Origin: Bacteroidales bacterium
Lineage (GTDB): Bacteria > Bacteroidota > Bacteroidia > Bacteroidales > UBA10428
Assembly: GCA_016926205.1 (NCBI GenBank)
Contig: JAFGPB010000113.1
Location: 1 to 42,951, forward strand
Direction of reading: 5' to 3'
Length of the DNA: 42,951 nt
A model generated the notes under the pieces. That model saw only the letters and a program-made list of their open reading frames with translations. It searched no databases and was not told the DNA's origin. Of this stretch, positions 18,166 through 26,292 are shown piece by piece; the first letter of the stretch is position 1; the number at the start of each line of letters is the position of its first letter. The position numbers were made by a program, and so were the translations under genes.

Positions 18166-19922
18166 AGTACAGGTTTTTTACGGATCCCGTGAACCGGGAA
18201 TCTATCATTGCAGATCATAAAACCACAAGCCGGATGAACAGATATTCACATGACAGGTTACAAATCATTTTCGCGCTGACATTTTGTTTTATGCAGGCTG
18301 ATTTGCTATGTACCGCGAGCGCTCAGGAACTGGATAAGGAAGTGTATGTGATCAGGCCCTATGAACCTGTCATTTCAGATGCCAATAAGATAAGTATACT
18401 TCCTGAAATAGAGGATATTACTACCAGCCCTCCGGAATTCAGCTATAGGATTTCTTCACAACGTATTCCTTCGTCCATTGAACTGAACCGGATTAATCCA
18501 GCCAGAATGGTAGCTGTCTCCCTTCCAAAGATATACAACAGCTGGATTAAGCTTGGCCTCGGTAACTACACTACGCCCCTTGCTGAATTTAACATCAGCA
18601 ACCTGCATTCGAGAAACGGTTCGCTGGGCGCATACCTGTATCACAAATCATCCCACAGCAACCTCAGATTGCCCAACAATGACAGGGTACCAGCCGGCTA
18701 TGCAAGGAACAAAGTCAATTTATACGGCAGAAGGACCTACAGCAAAGCTGTATTGTCAGGCAACCTTCTGCTTGAACACAACAGCTTCCGTTATTACGGA
18801 TACAATACGACCCTGTTTTCAACGGAACCTCTGCCTGACATGAAGCAGGACAGTATTAGGCAGCAAACATGGTTACTGGGTTTTGATGCCGGTATTGCTT
18901 CCTCTTATGCAGGAACCTCATTTTTAAATTATGACATAAAGGCCGGTTTTGATTATTTCTTCGATGAAAACAGCAATTATGAAGCAATCGCAGCAGCTGA
19001 AGCAGGAGTGAACAAATATTTCGGTGAACTGCAGGGCGGAATTGATCTTGGTGTTGATTATTTTCATCTCAGGGGCGAAGGCGATACAGTTTCCAATGCA
19101 ATAGTAAGGGTCAATCCATGGATCAGCAAAAACAGTGAAGACTGGAGGTTCATTTTAGGTTTCCAGGCAGTTGCAGATATTGATGACATTTCCCGATTCT
19201 ATTTTTATCCGGCGGCAAGACTTGAAATCACGGTTGTCAAAAATGTGCTGGTTCCCTTCCTGGGTTTGTCGGGAACGCTCAATGCCGGCAATTATCAGCA
19301 GCTGACCCGGGAGAATCCGTTTGTCAGAACCGGCCTGAGGCTGAAGAACACCAACAACAGCCTGATTGCATACGGCGGGGTAAAGGGAAGTATCAGCAAT
19401 GCGGTGCGGTTCAGATTTGACGTGACTTATTCGGTCAACAAAAACATGCATTTTTTTATAAACGATACTCTGATTCCCCTTCAAAACCAGTTCACTGGAG
19501 AATACGATGATGTTGACATTATTGTTTACCACGGCCAGCTTGCTTTTCAACCTGCCGCATCGCTTGGATTTACAATGGACGGGCATTATTATGACTATCA
19601 CATGATGAATCTCAGAAAACCCTGGCATAAACCTGAGTATGAACTGAACATAAACGTTCTTTACAACATAAAAAACAAGGTCTCTCTCAATGGGGAGATG
19701 ATCCTTCTGGGTACGCGCTGGATAAGGAATGAGTTATGGACTGACGGTATTCAGAAACTCAAACCGCTCGCAGATTTTAACCTTAAAATCAATTACCATC
19801 ATTCCAAAACACTGACTCTCTTTTTTGATCTTTATAATATTTCCAACCGAAGCCACCTGATCTGGAATCAATTCCCGTCCCAGCGGTTTAATTTTCTGGC
19901 CGGATTGTCATTTAAACTGTAA
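18162..19922 (+). CDS. Outer-membrane beta-barrel protein (TonB-receptor-barrel-like)
   Basis: A 586-aa protein coupled to the TPR gene by a 4-bp ATGA overlap. A cleavable signal peptide is best seen from an internal Met at codon 25 (MNRYSHDRLQIIFALTF...ASAQ), so the true start may be 18234 rather than 18162; the overlap favours the first, the signal peptide the second. After cleavage the chain begins ELDKEVYVIRPYEPVISDANK and continues as alternating beta strands, with a terminal RFNFLAGLSFKL resembling the last strand of TonB-dependent receptor barrels. There is no plug domain or TonB box that I can recognise, so a receptor role is unproven. It is likely the outer-membrane partner of the TPR scaffold. 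Confidence 0.78.
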   Translation: MKYRFFTDPVNRESIIADHKTTSRMNRYSHDRLQIIFALTFCFMQADLLCTASAQELDKEVYVIRPYEPVISDANKISILPEIEDITTSPPEFSYRISSQRIPSSIELNRINPARMVAVSLPKIYNSWIKLGLGNYTTPLAEFNISNLHSRNGSLGAYLYHKSSHSNLRLPNNDRVPAGYARNKVNLYGRRTYSKAVLSGNLLLEHNSFRYYGYNTTLFSTEPLPDMKQDSIRQQTWLLGFDAGIASSYAGTSFLNYDIKAGFDYFFDENSNYEAIAAAEAGVNKYFGELQGGIDLGVDYFHLRGEGDTVSNAIVRVNPWISKNSEDWRFILGFQAVADIDDISRFYFYPAARLEITVVKNVLVPFLGLSGTLNAGNYQQLTRENPFVRTGLRLKNTNNSLIAYGGVKGSISNAVRFRFDVTYSVNKNMHFFINDTLIPLQNQFTGEYDDVDIIVYHGQLAFQPAASLGFTMDGHYYDYHMMNLRKPWHKPEYELNINVLYNIKNKVSLNGEMILLGTRWIRNELWTDGIQKLKPLADFNLKINYHHSKTLTLFFDLYNISNRSHLIWNQFPSQRFNFLAGLSFKL

Positions 19923-19957
19923 ATCAAAGTTGTAAAACCCTTCTGCTGAAGACGGCC

Positions 19958-20045
19958 CCTGTCCCGATGGCACAGCGTATCGGGGAACCTGTCCCGATAG
20001 CAACCCGTATCGGGGAACCTGTCCCGATAGCAAAGCGTATCGGGA
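19958..20045. repeat. Three tandem 30-bp repeats with internal palindrome CCCGATA/TATCGGG
   Basis: Units start at 19958, 19988 and 20018, each reading roughly CCTGTCCCGATAGCA then nnGCGTATCGGGGAA. Copies 2 and 3 contain the perfect 7-bp inverted repeat CCCGATA/TATCGGG around an 8-nt loop; copy 1 has CCCGATG. The third unit diverges after CGGGAT. The array lies 35 bp after the barrel gene stop. Each unit could fold as a hairpin in RNA, so the array may act as a terminator or transcript-stabilising element. Confidence 0.85.
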
Positions 20046-20166
20046 TCGTCAGATCGCAGCGCAAAGTTGTTCGACTTAAAGATTTCAGTCCGCTTCGCTT
20101 CTAAAATCTGAATTTCATGAATAAAAATGGGATTTCAATTTGCAATTATTGTTATATATTATTTTA

Positions 20167-20174
20167 TATATTTG
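20167..20174 (+). promoter_or_regulatory. Bacteroidota-type promoter of the DUF2795 gene
   Basis: TATATTTG at 20167-20174 matches the TAnnTTTG -7 consensus. A TTTG lies at 20139-20142, with a 24-bp spacer that is slightly longer than the usual 19-23. The inferred leader is about 35 nt. The flanks are strongly AT-rich. Confidence 0.5.
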
Positions 20175-20215
20175 CACAATTTTTAAAAAGGATATCCTAA
20201 ATCGTAGTATTCAAT

Positions 20216-20437
20216 ATGTACTGGACACTTGAACTGGCTTCAAAACTCGAAGATGCCCCATGGCCTGCTACAAAAGAAGAATTGATAGATTTTGCCATAA
20301 GATCCGGCGCACCACTCGAAGTTATTGAGAACTTGCAGGAAATTGAAGATGAAGGTGAAATTTATGAAAGCATTGAAGACCTGTGGCCGGACTATCCAAG
20401 CAAGGATGACTTCTTTTTCAATGAAGACGAATATTAA
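20216..20437 (+). CDS. DUF2795 family small acidic protein
   Basis: A 73-aa acidic protein, MYWTLELASKLEDAPWPATK..., rich in Glu and Asp towards the C-terminus (EDEGEIYESIEDLWPDYPS). It matches the small DUF2795 family that is widespread and strongly conserved in Bacteroidota; no function is established. There is no signal peptide or membrane segment, so it is probably cytosolic. It has its own promoter and converges on the OstA-like gene: both stop codons share the palindrome TTAA at 20434-20437, so the coding regions overlap by 4 bp and there is no room for a terminator between them. Confidence 0.85.
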   Translation: MYWTLELASKLEDAPWPATKEELIDFAIRSGAPLEVIENLQEIEDEGEIYESIEDLWPDYPSKDDFFFNEDEY

Positions 20438-21969
20438 CGAAAAACATCCTCTTTTTTACCTGGGCGGATGGATTCATGCCATGAAAAATCATCCAGGATC
20501 AACTCCTCCTCAGGTGCCAGCTCAAGTGGATACAGCGTCGCAACCGGGTTGGTAAAAAATGTAATCGCATCAATGGTGTTGTCCCTGAACCATACGGTCA
20601 GATCAGAACTTTCCGCAACATTGACACCGATGATTTCTTCCTGGTCCTTTGCATAATATACAGTCTGTCCGTTCCCGACGGTCTCAATCTTATACAGATC
20701 ATTGTCCCGGAAAAAACATGTCATGTTTCGGCCCTTTATCTGGTTGAATTTCGTGGAGTCTTCCCGGTTGATTATAAAAGCAACCTGATCCATGTACAAC
20801 TGGTCCACCTGTTGGTTTTTCGTTCGTATTTCAATATATTCTGCCGAAAGCTGATTCTCTCCCGACCACAATACAGGTTCATCATAAAGTCTGAGTACTG
20901 AATCGGAAGTGCTGTAATATAGCGAGTCACATTTACCCTGAAGGTTTGACTTGTACAGTCTCACGTGATGATAGGCTTTAAACTGACGAAATCCTCCGGT
21001 ATCCGGAATTGCCCGCAATGTATCGGCATGGACGTAGATCGAATCCTCATCCGTAATGTAAATAAACAACGCACTGTCCGTTAGCAAAGACCGGTCTTCC
21101 TGCTGATTGAAGGAAGCACGATCACCTCTCAGGATAACGTTCTGCTCTTCATCAAACAGGTCTATATTGGAATAGGCCTCACCGTATCCCGTTTCCCTTT
21201 CATAATACATACTGTCGGCCGTGACCTGCTGGCTTTGGTTTTGAACGAATGCTTTGTCTTTCAGCATGGAGGTATTTGTCTCCGTGTTGTACCATCCGTT
21301 TTCGCAATAAATATAACCACTGTCGCTTAAAATCTCCGTCGGACCCAGAAAATAGGCAATGCCTGTGCGTATATGATAACTCAGTGTATCCGAATACATC
21401 GTATAATCCGGATTGATCAGCGTCACAGAATCCCTGAAAAAATAAGTTTCATTATTGGCGTTATAGGAGCCGAGCCTGCTTCTGAGCTTATTCTCTCCGC
21501 TTTCAATATCAGCATAATGGGTGTAGTATCCGATGTTTTTGCCAAGATCATATTCGACGCGTGACGAATACAATACTGTGTTTTGCCCTTCCATCTTCAC
21601 ATTCTGCCATATCTGAGCAATTCTGGTATTTCCGTCATAATGCATGTACTCACCGTATACGTGCACCGTATCGCTCTTGTTGATGTGAATGTTGTGATAA
21701 GCATCCAGGGAATTGGTCTTTGAGTAATAATACGCGCTGTCACAAAACATTACAACATCTTCATGATCGAACCTCACATTGCCGATCAGACGATAGGCAC
21801 CCTGTCCGATGTTGACATCATAATTTACGGAATCAGCCTGCCATTCGATCTGTTTTCTGTCCTGGCCAGCAGCAGATGCGGCAATGTTCAGGATGATCAG
21901 GAATATCAATGAAAGCTTGCGAGCCAATCCTGGTTGATCTTTAATAAGATAATATATTCTGTCAGTCAC
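20434..21969 (-). CDS. OstA/LptA-like periplasmic protein
   Basis: A 511-aa exported protein: a signal sequence around residues 15-35 (LARKLSLIFLIILNIAASAAG) followed by repeated OstA/LptA-type beta strands (for example VNYDVNIGQGAYRLIGNVRFDHEDVVMFCDSAYYY), consistent with two or three LptA-like jellyroll domains. LptA forms the periplasmic bridge carrying LPS to the outer membrane; this longer Bacteroidota version is called OstA-like. The predicted start is a GTG codon at 21969, preceded by GGCGAGGC, and it overlaps the end of the upstream SurA-like gene by 8 bp, consistent with coupling. LPS transport is inferred from the family and from the chaperones upstream. Confidence 0.83.
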   Translation of the reverse strand: MTDRIYYLIKDQPGLARKLSLIFLIILNIAASAAGQDRKQIEWQADSVNYDVNIGQGAYRLIGNVRFDHEDVVMFCDSAYYYSKTNSLDAYHNIHINKSDTVHVYGEYMHYDGNTRIAQIWQNVKMEGQNTVLYSSRVEYDLGKNIGYYTHYADIESGENKLRSRLGSYNANNETYFFRDSVTLINPDYTMYSDTLSYHIRTGIAYFLGPTEILSDSGYIYCENGWYNTETNTSMLKDKAFVQNQSQQVTADSMYYERETGYGEAYSNIDLFDEEQNVILRGDRASFNQQEDRSLLTDSALFIYITDEDSIYVHADTLRAIPDTGGFRQFKAYHHVRLYKSNLQGKCDSLYYSTSDSVLRLYDEPVLWSGENQLSAEYIEIRTKNQQVDQLYMDQVAFIINREDSTKFNQIKGRNMTCFFRDNDLYKIETVGNGQTVYYAKDQEEIIGVNVAESSDLTVWFRDNTIDAITFFTNPVATLYPLELAPEEELILDDFSWHESIRPGKKEDVFR

Positions 21970-23326
21970 GCCTCGCCATTCCGGTATGAGGCCATCCGTT
22001 CAGATTCATTGTACACGAATTGTACCTGTCTGAAATTCTGATGTATGTCGATCCTATCTTTTCTTCTACCCACTGGTTCACGATCTCAGACTCCTTCCTC
22101 TCAAGGGCTTTTTCCTTAAAAATGTTAAAATCATCTTTCAGATTTGCCACATGGGGTTTCGTGCGATTTTTCAGCCAAATGACCCTGAAGACTGTTTTTC
22201 CTTTCTGATCCGTTGTTTCATAAGTTCTGGATATTTCTCCCACTTCAAGATTGCTGATGATGTCATATTCAACAGGCCCGAATTCGTCCATACGCCAGCG
22301 TGAACCGCCCCTGATCTGGTTTACCATCTGACCACCGTTGACCTTGCTTTCTTCATCCTCACTGTGCAAACGTGCAGCCTCATCAAATGCGATCGAATCC
22401 TGCCGGACCAGCCGGACCAGACTGTCAAGTTTCGAAATGGCCTGATTTTTCTCGTCAGCAGAGACATTCGGTTTCATAAGTATATGCCTGGTCTGAATCC
22501 GGTCATCTGTCTTGTCAATACACTGGATCAGATGGTATCCGAATGAAGATTCCACAATTTTGGATATGGCACCGGGTTTCAGTGCAAAAGCTGCTTTGGC
22601 GTAATTCGCATCCAGTTCTGATCTTGAGAACCATCCGATTTCACCACCCCTTGTTGCGGATGCCTGATCCTCGGAATAAAGGACTGCCATCGTAACAAAG
22701 CTTTCTCCGTTGAGTATCCTTTCCCGGATCTCAAGCAATTTTTCGCGCACCTCAAAAATCGCCTCATCGGTTGACTTCGGATAAATGGCGATCAGATTGT
22801 ACTCAACCTCAGCATCGACATACGGGAGACTGTCCTCCGGCAGATCTCTGTAATATGAACGCACCTCCGAGGGAGTTATGGATATGTTCTGTATGATCTG
22901 GTTTCTCATTCCGTTTACGAGCATCTGATCCCTGATGTCATTCCTCAGTTCATCCTTGATCTCAATGATTGACTTTCCGTAATAGGCTTCCAGCTTTTGT
23001 TCCGAACCAAACTGGTTTACAAAATACCGCATTCTTTGTTCCATTTCAAGCTCGACCTGGCTGTCTGTCACGGGAATACTGTCAATTTCGGCATAATGGA
23101 CCATCATTTTCTGGATCATCAGATCTTCAAGAATTTCACACCGGGTATTTTCATTTGTGGTTTCCCCCTGTGCTTTAAGCTGCAGGAAGGTTTGTTCAAT
23201 GTCCGAATAAAGAACTTTTTTATCTCCGATTACAGCCACGACTTCATCAACAACGATCCGCTGTGCCAGCAGACCGGCAACATGAAACATCAGGCTCATC
23301 AATAATATGGTTGTCTTGTACTTCAT
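21962..23326 (-). CDS. SurA-like periplasmic peptidyl-prolyl isomerase/chaperone
   Basis: A periplasmic chaperone for outer-membrane proteins. I place the start at 23326 (MKYKTTILLMSLMF...LLAQ), giving 454 aa with a normal signal peptide; the track start at 23401 lies inside the upstream gene. Domain order is SurA-N-like helical region (RIVVDEVVAVIGDKKVLYSD onwards), then two parvulin (PpiC) domains, the first around DAEVEYNLIAIYPK...SFGYHLIQ and the second around IQTRHILMKP...GQMVNQI, then a C-terminal helical segment. It starts 7 bp after the upstream gene stop and overlaps the OstA-like gene by 8 bp, so it is central to a co-expressed envelope-biogenesis set. Confidence 0.9.
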   Translation of the reverse strand: MKYKTTILLMSLMFHVAGLLAQRIVVDEVVAVIGDKKVLYSDIEQTFLQLKAQGETTNENTRCEILEDLMIQKMMVHYAEIDSIPVTDSQVELEMEQRMRYFVNQFGSEQKLEAYYGKSIIEIKDELRNDIRDQMLVNGMRNQIIQNISITPSEVRSYYRDLPEDSLPYVDAEVEYNLIAIYPKSTDEAIFEVREKLLEIRERILNGESFVTMAVLYSEDQASATRGGEIGWFSRSELDANYAKAAFALKPGAISKIVESSFGYHLIQCIDKTDDRIQTRHILMKPNVSADEKNQAISKLDSLVRLVRQDSIAFDEAARLHSEDEESKVNGGQMVNQIRGGSRWRMDEFGPVEYDIISNLEVGEISRTYETTDQKGKTVFRVIWLKNRTKPHVANLKDDFNIFKEKALERKESEIVNQWVEEKIGSTYIRISDRYNSCTMNLNGWPHTGMARRD

Positions 23327-23333
23327 ACTGCTG

Positions 23334-24188
23334 TTAATAAATTGTGAAATAACCCCGGTTCTGCCCGTCACTGTATATGCTTGACTCAAGTTCATTGACA
23401 ATCTGTATTTTACGCTTGTTTAACAGAATGCTTCTGATGTCTTCCGTAACCATATCAATCGGTGAAACTTCTCCTGCAATGGCATAATCCCTTATGGTGA
23501 GAAAATAATAATAGGTTGAATCGCGCATTTCAATCAGCCGTCTGGACCTTACCGTGGATTCAGGATTGTACAGCCTTCCCGGCAACAACTCCAAAACCTC
23601 CGACAGGTTCACCCACATTTCTTCAAAATGATCATATCGTTCTGCGTACTGAACACAATAGCTTTCAATATCAGCGACATTTCCGTCATCCTCAGAACTG
23701 CACCACTGCCGCAGTCTGTATATTTCAGGTGCGGTTTCAGGTACCTGAATGAAAGATCCTTTCAGAACAGTTTCACTGAGCATGAAATTTGACGGATTCT
23801 CATTCAGATATTGAAGAATTTCCCGATCGGTGATCACGGTATCCAGGTTCTGGCGTATATAACTTTGCTTATAACTGTAAATAAGCAATGAAGTGCGGTA
23901 AGCATCGATCTGCTGCTCCACATCCTTTTCTTCATCGGTGAGGTTGAGTTCAGCCTTGTTCAGGATCAGCTGGCTTCTCACCCATTTGTCAATGTGGTCC
24001 CGCACGACCGCAATGCTGTCAGCGGCAGGAAGTCCCGCCGGTGTCACACCTTTCAGGTCGTCAAGGTACAGGTACCTGTCAAAAACACGGGCAACCGGTA
24101 TATTTTTATCGTTTCCCGAATTTTTAGCACATTCTGCTGTGATCATCAGGAAGGCTATGAAGCATGAATATTTCAGTAATCTGATCAT
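23334..24188 (-). CDS. SurA-N-like exported protein, putative lipoprotein, without a parvulin domain
   Basis: A 284-aa protein with a hydrophobic N-terminus ending in Cys20 (MITAEC). This is an atypical lipobox, with Glu at -1 rather than Gly, Ala or Ser, so lipidation is uncertain. The rest is mostly helical, with a DKWVRSQLILNKAELNLTDEEKDVE stretch resembling the chaperone arm of SurA/PpiD proteins. I see no recognisable parvulin domain, unlike both flanking proteins. It is 108 bp downstream of the two-domain parvulin gene and 7 bp upstream of the SurA-like gene. It is inferred to be a non-catalytic partner of these chaperones; the function is not known. Confidence 0.72.
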   Translation of the reverse strand: MIRLLKYSCFIAFLMITAECAKNSGNDKNIPVARVFDRYLYLDDLKGVTPAGLPAADSIAVVRDHIDKWVRSQLILNKAELNLTDEEKDVEQQIDAYRTSLLIYSYKQSYIRQNLDTVITDREILQYLNENPSNFMLSETVLKGSFIQVPETAPEIYRLRQWCSSEDDGNVADIESYCVQYAERYDHFEEMWVNLSEVLELLPGRLYNPESTVRSRRLIEMRDSTYYYFLTIRDYAIAGEVSPIDMVTEDIRSILLNKRKIQIVNELESSIYSDGQNRGYFTIY

Positions 24189-24296
24189 GGTTCAGTTTGT
24201 ATTTCCATATCCGGATAAATATATAAAATTATTCTGAATTCCTTTGCATGCAGCATTCTGTTGAAATTCAGAACCTCTCAGGGGATGACCGGTCAC

Positions 24297-26252
24297 TTAC
24301 TGCATTTTTTTTATTGCTTCCGCATTGACAACCACCGGGTATTTTTTACGCAGTTCAGCCACCCACTTCATTTCCAGATCATCCTGATAAGCAGCAACAA
24401 TCATGCCTCGTATTTCCTGAAAAGTTTTGGGTTTCGGAGGCAACACATTATTGATTACAATGATCTGAATATCATGATCCTGCAGAATTTCCCGCACCGC
24501 TCCTTTTCTCCACTTCATCTGGTCTATTGCAGGATCCATGCCACGTTCAAATGTTGCATCTTCAATGACCACACAATCTGATGAATCTTCTGCACATATC
24601 CGTTTCAGCAGTTCATCGGCCGACCAGTTCCTTGAAAATCTCCGTTTTGCATACTTCCGGATCCTGTTGAGGTAAGATGCATCATCTGTCGTATATATCG
24701 AGACATCTGCCCGCTCCTCCCACATGTAAGAAGATTTGTTCTCCTCATAAAATTTCATCAGTCCGGCCGAGTCCTGTGCCGCACGCTGCCAGATGAGATC
24801 ATTTGATATGTTGAACAGCAGGATCCCGTCGTGATATTCCCTTACCAGATCCCTGAATTCAGGATGATCCTCCTCCAGTCTGCTGTTCTTATATTCAAAC
24901 AGTTTGTCACGGATCAGCTCACCGCTCTTTCTGTCAAGGATCTCGCTCAAAGATTCATTGCCAGGATCGTACTGAGATCCGGCAATAAAAACCGCCAGAT
25001 CTTCCTGCAGGAATTCTTTTCCGCCGATCTCAAAAACAGGTTCAATAAGATTGCCTGCCACAGCCGGGTCCCATTGACCGGTGTATATCGCACTGTCAAA
25101 AACCTCAAGCAAAGATCCGATGTTTTGTGCATAAAGCTTAAAACCTGACTGTTCTTTCATTTTGCTAACAGCCGACCGTTCTGCGATTGCCTTGCGCATT
25201 TCATCCGCGAGAACCTGTTCTTTTAACCTCACTTTCATATCCTCAAAAGAACCGGGCGGACGTTTGCCAAGAAGCTGAAAAATATGCCATCCGTAAATTG
25301 AGCGCAGGGGTTGCGTAAAACTTGCACTGTCGCGGAGCTTGTACACCTGCTCTTCAATATCCGGAGGGAGTTCGCCGGACCTGATCCACCTCATCCGGCC
25401 ACTGTTCCCTGAGGATTCCGTATCCTCCGAATACAACCTGGCTGTTTCACCAAAATCCTGACCCTTCCGGATCATGTCATAATACATGAAGATCTTTTCT
25501 TCAGCCTGTTTGGCCTCCACTTCATCCAAATCCATTCCGGCACGGACCATGATGTGGGACAGCAGGATCTCTCCCGGTGATCTTCTGGTTTCATTCACCC
25601 GAACAAGATGATAGCCGTAGGATGTTCTTACAGGCAGGGACACATCCCCTGGTGCAGTTCTATATGCTGCTTCCTCAAGGGGAAATATCAATGCAAAAGC
25701 GGAAATCCATCCCAGATTGCCCTGATTGATCCTGACTGAAGGATCTTCTGAGGTTTCTAAGGCAACTTTTTCAAAAGCCTCACCGTTCATGATCCGCCCG
25801 CGTGCATCTGTGATTTTTTTGTATATCCGGAGGGTGTCATCAGGTGAAGGATGTTCCGGAAAAGCCAAATAGATATGACTGACATTGACTTCATTCACCG
25901 TCCTTTCATAGGCTTCCCTGACCAGACGGTCAATCGCGTCCTGATCCTGAAGGTAAGGAACGGCAAGCTGTTCCCTGTATCCTGCAAGTTCATCGGTAAA
26001 TGACCGTTGCTCATCATAACCCAGCCGTTCTGCTTCCAGCACCTTGAGCCTGAAATTGATATACATGTCAAGATACTCTTCCGCCGGAATGTCTTCATAA
26101 CCCGGCACTCCTTTGTTTTTGCCGTAAACCCTTTTAAACTCGTCGAGGAAAACGGGTATCCCGTCAATCATGAACAGGACCTCATCCTGAGCGACGGTCG
26201 GCGTGTGACCAATTATAAGTATCAATATGACAGCGATCAGGAACTTCTGCAT
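24297..26252 (-). CDS. Two-domain parvulin peptidyl-prolyl isomerase (SurA/PpiD-like)
   Basis: Start chosen at 26252 (MQKFLIAVILILIIGHTPTVAQ), giving 651 aa with a clear signal peptide; the track start at 26387 lies in the guaB 3' end. The N-terminal helical chaperone region (PVFLDEFKRVYGK...) is followed by two parvulin domains at about 120-225 (VSHIYLAF...SYGYHLVRV) and 230-330 (LSHIMVRA...IYGWHIFQLL), then a long C-terminal helical domain of about 300 aa. It probably catalyses proline isomerisation and holds unfolded outer-membrane proteins in the periplasm. It follows guaB by 40 bp on the same strand and heads the SurA-like/OstA-like gene set. Confidence 0.9.
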   Translation of the reverse strand: MQKFLIAVILILIIGHTPTVAQDEVLFMIDGIPVFLDEFKRVYGKNKGVPGYEDIPAEEYLDMYINFRLKVLEAERLGYDEQRSFTDELAGYREQLAVPYLQDQDAIDRLVREAYERTVNEVNVSHIYLAFPEHPSPDDTLRIYKKITDARGRIMNGEAFEKVALETSEDPSVRINQGNLGWISAFALIFPLEEAAYRTAPGDVSLPVRTSYGYHLVRVNETRRSPGEILLSHIMVRAGMDLDEVEAKQAEEKIFMYYDMIRKGQDFGETARLYSEDTESSGNSGRMRWIRSGELPPDIEEQVYKLRDSASFTQPLRSIYGWHIFQLLGKRPPGSFEDMKVRLKEQVLADEMRKAIAERSAVSKMKEQSGFKLYAQNIGSLLEVFDSAIYTGQWDPAVAGNLIEPVFEIGGKEFLQEDLAVFIAGSQYDPGNESLSEILDRKSGELIRDKLFEYKNSRLEEDHPEFRDLVREYHDGILLFNISNDLIWQRAAQDSAGLMKFYEENKSSYMWEERADVSIYTTDDASYLNRIRKYAKRRFSRNWSADELLKRICAEDSSDCVVIEDATFERGMDPAIDQMKWRKGAVREILQDHDIQIIVINNVLPPKPKTFQEIRGMIVAAYQDDLEMKWVAELRKKYPVVVNAEAIKKMQ

Positions 26253-26292
26253 AGAAAACACTGAAATGTTTGTATACGATGGATGAAGGGTG

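Larger units (their letters stand above)
19923..20215. other. 293-bp intergenic region: repeats, imperfect stem-loop, promoter
   Basis: This is the longest non-coding stretch of the window. It holds the 30-bp repeat array (19958-20045), then an imperfect stem AGATTTCAG/CTAAAATCT at 20080-20109 (nine positions with one mismatch, 12-nt loop), and finally the AT-rich promoter of the DUF2795 gene. No coding potential was found beyond shadows. Confidence 0.7.

Noticed and set aside
19958-20045. CRISPR-like array
   Set aside because: The 30-bp units abut directly with no unique spacers, there are only three, and no cas genes are present.
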